Made by a program: the position numbers and the translations under genes. The notes under the pieces were generated by a model that saw only the letters and a program-made list of their open reading frames with translations, was not told the origin of the DNA and searched no databases. Below, one piece after another: positions 9,028 to 15,744 of a stretch of 64,000 nucleotides of DNA; position 1 is the first letter of the stretch, and the number at the start of each line of letters is the position of its first letter. Where the stretch lies: the NCBI RefSeq assembly GCF_040227235.1, contig NZ_JBELNZ010000004.1, forward strand, positions 186,001-250,000. The letters run 5' to 3'. This stretch comes from Parafrigoribacterium_A soli (GTDB lineage: Bacteria; Actinomycetota; Actinomycetes; Actinomycetales; Microbacteriaceae).

Positions 9028-9771
9028 CTATTCCGCGTCGCTCGACAGGGAGTCCAGATAGGCCTGAATGGTAGGGCCCGCCTCGCCAACCGCTTTCAAC
9101 TCACCCTTGCTCAACCATGCGGCATGGTCGCACATCGAGCGCACGGTATCCATCGAGTGGCTGACGAGAATGACGGTCTTGCCTTCGGCCTTCAGGTCAC
9201 GGAACTTTTGGAAACACTTCTCCTGGAATTCGGCGTCTCCGACAGCGAGCACCTCGTCGACGACGAGAATGTCGGGATTCACGTTGATCGCGATGGCGAA
9301 CCCCAACCGTACGTACATCCCCGAGGAGTAATTCTTGACGGGCTGATCGATGAACTTCTCAACGCCGGAGAAGTCCACGATCGTGTCGAACTTGCTCGTG
9401 ATCTCTTTCTTGGACATGCCGAGAATCGACCCGTTGAGGAAGATGTTCTCGCGCCCGGAGAGCTCCGTGTGGAATCCTGACCCGACCTCCAGCATCGCCG
9501 CTATCTTGCCGAAGTGGGTGATCGAGCCCTTGTTCGGATAGTAGATATTGGCCAGGCACTTCAGGAGAGTGGACTTGCCGGAGCCATTGCTGCCGATAAG
9601 ACCGAACGTGGACCCGGCGGGGACATCGAAGCTGACGTCCTTCAAAGCCCAGAAGTCTTCATGAACCGAGGTGCGACCACGCATGATTGCAGCCTTGATC
9701 GTCTGGTTGCGTTCTTTGTACATCCGAAAGCTCTTGCTGACGTCATCGATCGTCACGGCGACTGCGCTCAT
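9028..9771 (-). CDS. Polysaccharide ABC exporter, ATP-binding subunit (Wzt/TagH type)
   Basis: A 247-residue ATPase that powers export of an undecaprenyl-linked glycan. It has Walker A GSNGSGKST, the signature YSSGMYVRLGFA, Walker B ILVVDEVLAVGD, and the switch His in VILVSHSMD. It stops soon after the nucleotide-binding domain, so it lacks the C-terminal glycan-binding domain of E. coli O8/O9a Wzt and resembles the shorter O-antigen and teichoic-acid exporters. The ATG overlaps the stop of the permease gene by 4 nt (ATGA), giving tight coupling. Confidence 0.93.
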   Translation of the reverse strand: MSAVAVTIDDVSKSFRMYKERNQTIKAAIMRGRTSVHEDFWALKDVSFDVPAGSTFGLIGSNGSGKSTLLKCLANIYYPNKGSITHFGKIAAMLEVGSGFHTELSGRENIFLNGSILGMSKKEITSKFDTIVDFSGVEKFIDQPVKNYSSGMYVRLGFAIAINVNPDILVVDEVLAVGDAEFQEKCFQKFRDLKAEGKTVILVSHSMDTVRSMCDHAAWLSKGELKAVGEAGPTIQAYLDSLSSDAE

Positions 9772-10604
9772 AGCAACTCCGCCAGATTTCTCTCATTGCG
9801 ACGGAACACGATGAGGCCAATGACGAGAGACGCAACCGCCCAACACACGCAGATCAGCCATTCCTGGCCATCCGGCCAACGGTTGTCGTAGATGAGCTGG
9901 CGAAACACGTTGACAAAGTGCTCCATCGGATTCAGGTGGAAGATATCGAGGATCGTGAATGGCGTTCCGAATAGACCACCGTGCTTGTCCGACTCGGTCT
10001 TGACCAGAGAGACAGGGTAGATGATCGGCGTGAGGTACATCCACATCTGAAGCGCAATGGTGAGGAAGTACTGCGTGTCCCTAAAGTAGACGTTGGCCAC
10101 CGCGAGCATGAATGCAATGCCAGCCGCAAACATCGCGAGCAGGACCATGATGACCAGGAGCAGCGGGATCCACGGCAGGACGAAACCCCCGACGATGGAA
10201 AGTGCGACGAGAAGCACAGCCATCTCGAACAACCAGTTGTACGCGGTCGATCCCACGGCAGACAGCGGGAGCACGATTCGGCTGAAATAGACCTTTTGGA
10301 TCAGATTCGCATTGCTGACCAAGGAGCCGAGTCCGAGACTGACGACATTCGCAAAAAAGGTCCAGGGCAACAGGGCACACAACAGCCACAGCGCGTAGAC
10401 GTCGAGCCCGCTCGGATCCCCAGGGTCTGGCTTACTGCGGAAGATGATGCCGAACACGAAAGTGTAAATAAGCATGAGCGCGAGCGGGTTCGCCAACGAC
10501 CACAGCTGACCGAATACCGTCCTCTTGTACTTACCCCGCACCTCACGCATGGTGAGGTTGAAGAGGAGCTCACGCGAAGCCCACACTTCTTTCAGGTAGT
10601 TCAT
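9768..10604 (-). CDS. Polysaccharide ABC exporter, permease subunit (Wzm/TagG type)
   Basis: A 278-residue ABC-2 type membrane protein with six hydrophobic segments. It begins with the amphipathic MNYLKEVWASRELLFNLTMREVRGKYKRTVFG typical of Wzm (two parts, the second ending KYKRTVFG) and contains VYFRDTQYFLTIALQMWMYL and TPIIYP, the most conserved part of the family. It pairs with the downstream ATPase. It is the first gene of the five-gene minus-strand operon permease, ATPase, GT2, rmlC, rmlA, and is divergent from the GT2 gene at 10703 across a 98-bp spacer. Confidence 0.93.
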   Translation of the reverse strand: MNYLKEVWASRELLFNLTMREVRGKYKRTVFGQLWSLANPLALMLIYTFVFGIIFRSKPDPGDPSGLDVYALWLLCALLPWTFFANVVSLGLGSLVSNANLIQKVYFSRIVLPLSAVGSTAYNWLFEMAVLLVALSIVGGFVLPWIPLLLVIMVLLAMFAAGIAFMLAVANVYFRDTQYFLTIALQMWMYLTPIIYPVSLVKTESDKHGGLFGTPFTILDIFHLNPMEHFVNVFRQLIYDNRWPDGQEWLICVCWAVASLVIGLIVFRRNERNLAELL

Positions 10605-10702
10605 TCAACCTCACTGGAATCGAACGGGTCGGACTCGAAACAATCTAGCCTAGGAGACAGTATCCCTAGTCGCTGGGGGTCCCTAACTAGGATTGAACAG
10701 CT
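10605..10702. promoter_or_regulatory. Divergent promoter region with four CTAG sites
   Basis: This 98-bp spacer must hold promoters for the exporter operon (minus) and the GT2 pair (plus). TAGGAT at 10688-10693 lies 9 nt before the plus-strand ATG. On the minus strand TAGATT is a possible -10 box. Four CTAG tetranucleotides fall at 10645, 10650, 10666 and 10687, and CCTAGT (10665-10670) forms an inverted repeat with ACTAGG (10686-10691). No convincing -35 box was found. Confidence 0.4.
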
Positions 10703-11587
10703 ATGGCCACCCTGAGACCTCCGAGCGATTCGCCGACCGTCGCGGTCATCACGGTGAGCTATGGATCGGAGGCCGTCCTTTCAGGCTTTCTTGCGTCGAT
10801 TTCCGCTGCCAGCACTGAACGATGCTTAATCGTGGTAGCCGACAACAAGGCCGCCTCGGGCACTGCCGTGGCGAGAATCGCCGACGAGGCCGGTGCCGCA
10901 TACCTGCCGCTCAGCGATAACCGCGGGTATGGCGCCGGAATGAACGCCGCAGCGGCGTCGCTCCCTCGCGAGATCCGCTGGGTGTTGATTAGTAATCCCG
11001 ATGTCATTCTGGCGCCCGAGGCCATTGATCTTATGGTCGCCACCGGCGAAGAGGATGACCGAATCGGCTCGGTGGGACCCGTCATTCTCACCGCCACAGG
11101 AGACGTTTACCCCTCTGCCCGCTCAGTGCCCTCACTCCGAAACGGCGTGGGGCACGCGCTCTTTGCGAATCTTTGGATCAGCAATCCCTGGAGTCGCGCC
11201 TACCGCAATGAGTCCGAGACGCCCCCGCACCGTCGCGATGTCGGTTGGCTCTCCGGTGCCTGCGTTCTTGTGCGCAGATCTGCATTCGATGAGATCGGCG
11301 GGTTCGACTCCGATTACTTCATGTATTTCGAAGACGTCGACCTCGGATTTCGGCTGGGCCAGCTCGGATATCGCAACGTCTATCAACCGTCCGCGGTCGT
11401 GACCCACGCTGGCGCTCACTCCACGAGCACCGAATCCAGTCACATGATCTCCGCGCACCATGAGAGTGCCAAACGGTTCTTGAAGAAGAAGTACTCCGCT
11501 GCCTGGCTGTGGCCGGTTCGCTCCGCCCTCACCGTGGGACTATCGGTGCGGTCCGCTCTCGTCCGGCACAGAATGTCACGAGAGTAG
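10703..11587 (+). CDS. GT2-family glycosyltransferase, rhamnosyltransferase-like
   Basis: A 294-residue GT-A enzyme. The N-terminus VAVITVSYGSEAVLSGFL and the segments ADNKAASGT, NRGYGAGMNAAAAS, LISNPDVI and YFEDVDLGFRLGQLGYR match the WbbL/RfbF group that transfers rhamnose. The C-terminus has FLKKKYSAAW and a short hydrophobic stretch that may sit at the membrane. It starts about 9 nt after a -10-like TAGGAT, so the mRNA may have almost no leader. The next glycosyltransferase begins 6 nt after its stop. Confidence 0.88.
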   Translation: MATLRPPSDSPTVAVITVSYGSEAVLSGFLASISAASTERCLIVVADNKAASGTAVARIADEAGAAYLPLSDNRGYGAGMNAAAASLPREIRWVLISNPDVILAPEAIDLMVATGEEDDRIGSVGPVILTATGDVYPSARSVPSLRNGVGHALFANLWISNPWSRAYRNESETPPHRRDVGWLSGACVLVRRSAFDEIGGFDSDYFMYFEDVDLGFRLGQLGYRNVYQPSAVVTHAGAHSTSTESSHMISAHHESAKRFLKKKYSAAWLWPVRSALTVGLSVRSALVRHRMSRE

Positions 11588-11593
11588 GCAGCG

Positions 11594-12559
11594 ATGACTC
11601 TGCGCTCCAGCTTGATCGGCCTGATCCGTCGGCCTCGGCTTGAACCCATTGCCAGGCGGTCCCTCGTCACAGCCCGGCGTGCACGCGCAAGTGCGGCCAC
11701 CGCCTCGTCACGGCTTGCCAGCGCTGCGCGCCGCAGTGCCAAACTACCGGGAGAATGGGCGCTGACCGGGCGCTACCGGCGGATGCTGAAACAGCGGATA
11801 CATTTTGACGAACTCGTGGGCACACCGAGCACCGACGCGCTCGCCATCGTGGTGTGCCTCTGGAATCGACCGGAGCGCCTTGCCGAGGTGCTGCGCATCG
11901 TCGATTCACAGCACACCACCCGCAGGCTCCGTCTCGTCCTGTGGAACAACGATGCTCGCAATCTGGAGTACTACCGAAGCGTTATCGCGGGGTTCACACC
12001 GCTCGCTGCGCTAGACAGCGTCGAGTTCGTCAACTCGCCGACCAACATCGGTGGAATGGGAAGATTCGTCGCAGCACGAGAACTCGTTGCGCGCGGGTAC
12101 ACCGGTCATTTCATCATGATGGATGACGACCAGAACTTCACTCCGAGCTTCGTCGAAGATCTCCTCGCCGTGGCACACCCCGGCTCCTTTGCAGGCGTCT
12201 GGGCGTGGACCAATTCCGGTGCCTACTGGAACCGAAGCCAGTTGGAGACAACGGGAGCGCCGGCAGACCACGTCGGAACCGGCGGATCGATTTGCGATTC
12301 GGCGCTGGTCACGGACGAGAGGTTCTTCACCGCGATTCCAACTCGATTCCTCTTCATGGAGGACATCTGGATGAGCCACTACGTGCAGCGCAACGGCGGC
12401 CGACTCACTATGGTCTCTTCACCGTTCGAATTCACGATGAGCGAGCTAGATCAGGGCCACGCGCTCTTCCCGTACAAGGAAGAGTTTTATCGCTGGCTGC
12501 AGCGCCCGGCCCATATCCCGCGGGCCCCAGGAAACGGTCAAACGAGCCGTCACGGCTAG
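11594..12559 (+). CDS. GT2-like glycosyltransferase with DDD motif
   Basis: A 321-residue protein. The first 70 residues are basic with little hydrophobic content. The catalytic domain begins about residue 75 with LAIVVCLWNRPERLAEVL and LVLWNND, then NSPTNIGGMGRFVAARELVA and the metal site IMMDDDQNFTP, followed by FLFMEDIWMSHYVQ. The arrangement resembles the galactofuranosyl/rhamnosyl GT2 enzymes of actinobacteria. It is cotranscribed with the gene just upstream and ends 48 bp before the convergent DUF616-type gene. Donor sugar unknown. Confidence 0.82.
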   Translation: MTLRSSLIGLIRRPRLEPIARRSLVTARRARASAATASSRLASAARRSAKLPGEWALTGRYRRMLKQRIHFDELVGTPSTDALAIVVCLWNRPERLAEVLRIVDSQHTTRRLRLVLWNNDARNLEYYRSVIAGFTPLAALDSVEFVNSPTNIGGMGRFVAARELVARGYTGHFIMMDDDQNFTPSFVEDLLAVAHPGSFAGVWAWTNSGAYWNRSQLETTGAPADHVGTGGSICDSALVTDERFFTAIPTRFLFMEDIWMSHYVQRNGGRLTMVSSPFEFTMSELDQGHALFPYKEEFYRWLQRPAHIPRAPGNGQTSRHG

Positions 12560-12607
12560 GAGCTCGGTAAACCGACACCTCGAATTGCTGCGGCCTCTGC
12601 CCCGAAC

Positions 12608-13534
12608 CTAGTTTCTTCTGAACAATCCGGTCAGCGCACGCAATGGTCCGGTTAGCCTCCAGGACCAACTCGACTGGAAATCGCGTCGTACGAGCTCTCT
12701 CTGCTGCTCGAGTACCGGTTCTAATCCAGCGGTGAGAGCCTCCACTTCGGCCTGAAGCCTCGTGACGAGGTTTTCCAACCTGCCCAATTCAGCGTGAGGG
12801 GTTCTCAGAGCTCTCGCCAAGCGATCCTGTGCGACGTCCCACTTCTTTTCAGCCCGCACCGGCCACTGATGCCACTGCGACTGCATGTTGTCGATATCAA
12901 GCTGGTTCACCACGACATCGAGGGCACCGACCACGAAGTTGATCGAGAGTTGATCGCGCCGCGAGTAGCGCAGGATGTGGTCGTACCACAATTGCATGAC
13001 GTGCGTGACCTGCGTCGTATGTCTGCGGGCCACCAATGCCGTCCAGTACGGATGCTCTTCAAGCGCGCTGGGCCGCAACGCCGCGTACTGGATGAGTTGC
13101 TCATATACGCGGCTGGGATCGTCATAACCGTCGGCCACTACCGCGTCAAACTCTCCCATGACAGTTCCGCGGTAACTGTGGCGTGGGATGGCGATATCCG
13201 CAGAAGACAGCCAACTGTCCAGCAGCGCATCCGGGGTCGCCTGCAGGATCACACTGTTGTCAATCCACAGTGACTCGTCGTACTCGGACAATAATTCTGT
13301 CCCCCGCACCTTGAGGTAGCGAGCACTCCGAACGGTGTCCATGGGAAAACGCAGATCGATCTGGCGGATCGTCCAGGTCTCACTCGTGAGCTCCGGATCG
13401 TCCGTGAAGCAGATGAAATCAACACCCGTGTCGCGTGCCATCGGCTGTTCGTTGAGCTTCTCATATCGACCAGTCAGTGCGGAATACACGACTCGCTTTG
13501 GGGCAGAGGTCACGTCATCGTCCTCTCGGTTCAT
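12608..13534 (-). CDS. DUF616 / TOD1-MUCI70-like glycosyltransferase-type protein
   Basis: A 308-residue protein. The N-terminal two thirds show KRVVYSALTGRYEKL, DFICFTDDPEL, RYLKVRGTELL, SLWIDNSVIL and the late IPRHSYRGTVMGEFDA, the pattern of the DUF616 domain that is assigned to glycosyltransferase-like proteins. A coiled-coil-like stretch (about 235-285, LGRLENLVTRLQAEVEAL) precedes the tail SWSWRLTGPLRALTG. The ATG at 13534 is chosen because TAGATT lies 7 nt before it, a leaderless arrangement seen at other genes here; an in-frame TTG at 13543 is less likely. It stands alone on the minus strand, convergent with the GT2 pair. The activity is not established. Confidence 0.72.
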   Translation of the reverse strand: MNREDDDVTSAPKRVVYSALTGRYEKLNEQPMARDTGVDFICFTDDPELTSETWTIRQIDLRFPMDTVRSARYLKVRGTELLSEYDESLWIDNSVILQATPDALLDSWLSSADIAIPRHSYRGTVMGEFDAVVADGYDDPSRVYEQLIQYAALRPSALEEHPYWTALVARRHTTQVTHVMQLWYDHILRYSRRDQLSINFVVGALDVVVNQLDIDNMQSQWHQWPVRAEKKWDVAQDRLARALRTPHAELGRLENLVTRLQAEVEALTAGLEPVLEQQRELVRRDFQSSWSWRLTGPLRALTGLFRRN

Positions 13535-13547
13535 CCCTGACAATCTA
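13535..13547 (-). promoter_or_regulatory. Leaderless -10 box of the DUF616-type gene
   Basis: TAGATT at 13547-13542 (minus strand) is followed by 7 nt and then the ATG at 13534, so transcription should begin at or next to the start codon. Confidence 0.45.
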
Positions 13548-13585
13548 CTGAATGAACCGGGGTGAAAGCGATGCGAGGACCTTGG

Positions 13586-15676
13586 CTAGGTGCACGGCGT
13601 CAACGACACGACTCCTGAACCCAGCGCCTCGGTTCCGCCCAGCAGGGTGAGCGAAGTCGCGTGAGCCGACACGAGCTGTGTCAACGTGGCCAGCGGAACA
13701 CAGCTTGACGGTGCGAGGTAGAGCGGTCTCCCGTCACGACCGGCGAGGGCACCACCGGTGAGGCCGTCAGCGTAGGCGTTGCCCGTCGCCACGTAACCGC
13801 TCGTTGCGGCCGGGAAGACGGTGGTGTTGATTGCACTCGACGTGCCGTAACGGTCTGTTCCGGAAATACGGGTCACGGCAATCCCACCTGGCAGTGACTT
13901 GAGCGCCGCCTCAAATTGCGCAGACATGACCTCTGGACCACCAATAAGTGCGACCTGGGTGACCCCCCAGCGCGCCAGAGCTGCTGCGAGCGCGGGCGGA
14001 ACAGTGCCCGCCGAGCCATCAGCAAGCAGCAGGGGCGCGTTCTGACTCGCGGCCGCCGCCGCCGCCGACAACGCGTCAGGGAAGTTCGAGCCGGTGGCAA
14101 TGTACGCGCGACCCGATCTCGCGCTACCGAGCAGATCGCCAACGTTCAACGAGGTCTGGTATCGGTCCACTCCATCGATGCGAGTGGTGGGCGCAATCGT
14201 TGCCAGGTCAGCGGCCACGGCCGGTGAAATTCTCGCCGTTCCGCCAATGACGACGATCTTCGCGGGCCTGAGCCTTGCGAGCTCGGATTTGACCGTCGTG
14301 GGGACGCTGTTCTGCGTCACGAGGAGCAACGGCACGCCCTGCTTTCCGGCGGCAGGAACGACGCTCAGCGCATCCGGGAAATCTTCACCAGAGGCAACAT
14401 AGGCGACAGGGACGCCGGCGGCGAACTGCTGCGAGATCTTGACGGCGGTGCCGTAGCGATCCGCGTCGCTGAGTCTGGTTGAGGTCGCGATCCCCGACGG
14501 TACCGTCACTGTGGAGCACCCCAGAGTCACATCCGAGCCGAGACCGTGGTTGAGGGCGTCAACGCACACGCTCTGGGTCCCGACCGACGCGAACAGGGTC
14601 GAGGCAAATCCGTGATTCGTGCCAGAACCGGCGATCCCCGCTTCAGAGTCCGGACTGTTGCCGCTGGTCTGCGGTCCTCTGAGGACGTAGCTCCATCCGG
14701 CTCCTCGAACACGTACGTCGACCGCCCAGGTCGGCACATCCGGGTCCACGGCCCACCCAGAGACGGTCACCCGGTTATTGCTGGCCGTGACCGACTGAAG
14801 TGCACCCGTCGGGTCACCATTGGGGCTACCGAACCAGTTCGAGTAGTACACCCAGAAGTTGCGATTGCCATAGGCACCACACGGCGGCGCCAGGCCACTG
14901 AGATTGGCGAGCGTGGCGTCATCCGGCGTGTATGGCGTGTAGTTGTACAGCGCGGCGGTCGCGTAGTTGGCGACAACGAAAGTCTTAGAAGGACACGAGT
15001 GCCAAACCCCACTCGAATCTCTCCAGGGAGGCGCCGTGAGGATCGTCTGCAGGCCGGGCTGCTTTCCGAACTTGGCGGCCTTGTAGGTATTCAGCTGCAG
15101 CGCGCCCATGTAGACTTGGTTACCGAATCCCAAGGAGTTTGTCGCGCACGGCGCGGTGTCGGGACAGGCATACCCCATGGCACGCTTCATCGCAGGATCT
15201 GACGGGCCTAACTTTGTGACCAGACCCTGCTCCTTCTGAAGGGTCACGAGGATCACCTTGGCGCTGATCCCACAGGCCCTCTGCACCTTGAAGATGATCG
15301 CTGCCGCGCTGTCGTTGGTCCCGCCTGTGTACGCTCCGCATCGCGTGTTGCCGGTATCGCGGGACGTGACGAGTGAGCGACTGGGCGTTGTCTCGTGGTA
15401 GTTCTTCAGGCAATAGCCATTGGTACACGTTCCCCGTTCCTGCGCCTCAAGGAATGATTGGATCTGAGCCTGGCTCATTGCGTTGGCGTCGTAGAACTTG
15501 GCGTCGTCGATGATGTTGCCGGCGTTGAACTGCGAGCCGTCGAGTGCCGCGGCCGACTGAGCAGGTTGAACCGCGATCAAGGCGAGCGTGACCATCGCTC
15601 CAGCCATGAGTACGGCACTCGCGCGTCTCAACCAACTCTGGCTGCGCACAGCCCTGCCCCTCGAGACGATACTCAT
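13586..15676 (-). CDS. Secreted protein with lysozyme-like N-terminal region and three cell-wall-binding repeats
   Basis: A 696-residue exported protein. A signal peptide occupies about residues 1-44 (twin-basic start, hydrophobic core AVLMAGAMVTLALIAV, cleavage near QSAAA). Residues about 50-290 form a cysteine-containing region with AMSQAQIQSFLEAQ and ISAKVILVTLQKEQGLV. The Glu in LQKEQGL followed by GFGNQVYMGALQLNTY recalls lysozyme-fold transglycosylases and glucosaminidases, but no family is recognised with certainty. Residues about 290-390 look like a beta domain. Three CW_binding_2 repeats (about 395-696) each start RxxGxDRYxT and contain FPDAL and VVIGG. The final repeat has a Cys pair (SSCVP and the terminal PCT). 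It probably acts at the wall surface, next to a related metalloprotease gene. Confidence 0.82.
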   Translation of the reverse strand: MSIVSRGRAVRSQSWLRRASAVLMAGAMVTLALIAVQPAQSAAALDGSQFNAGNIIDDAKFYDANAMSQAQIQSFLEAQERGTCTNGYCLKNYHETTPSRSLVTSRDTGNTRCGAYTGGTNDSAAAIIFKVQRACGISAKVILVTLQKEQGLVTKLGPSDPAMKRAMGYACPDTAPCATNSLGFGNQVYMGALQLNTYKAAKFGKQPGLQTILTAPPWRDSSGVWHSCPSKTFVVANYATAALYNYTPYTPDDATLANLSGLAPPCGAYGNRNFWVYYSNWFGSPNGDPTGALQSVTASNNRVTVSGWAVDPDVPTWAVDVRVRGAGWSYVLRGPQTSGNSPDSEAGIAGSGTNHGFASTLFASVGTQSVCVDALNHGLGSDVTLGCSTVTVPSGIATSTRLSDADRYGTAVKISQQFAAGVPVAYVASGEDFPDALSVVPAAGKQGVPLLLVTQNSVPTTVKSELARLRPAKIVVIGGTARISPAVAADLATIAPTTRIDGVDRYQTSLNVGDLLGSARSGRAYIATGSNFPDALSAAAAAASQNAPLLLADGSAGTVPPALAAALARWGVTQVALIGGPEVMSAQFEAALKSLPGGIAVTRISGTDRYGTSSAINTTVFPAATSGYVATGNAYADGLTGGALAGRDGRPLYLAPSSCVPLATLTQLVSAHATSLTLLGGTEALGSGVVSLTPCT

Positions 15677-15710
15677 CTATCCGTGCCCCCGTTTAGATTG
15701 TCTGCACTCG

Positions 15711-15738
15711 ATACTAGCCAGTGACATAACATTTGCAA
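15711..15738 (-). promoter_or_regulatory. Candidate promoter of the 13.6-15.7 kb surface-protein gene
   Basis: On the minus strand TTGCAA (15738-15733) and TAGTAT (15716-15711) are separated by 16 bp and lie about 35 nt before the ATG at 15676, in a short stretch that is less GC-rich than its surroundings. Confidence 0.4.
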
Positions 15739-15744
15739 CACCAG

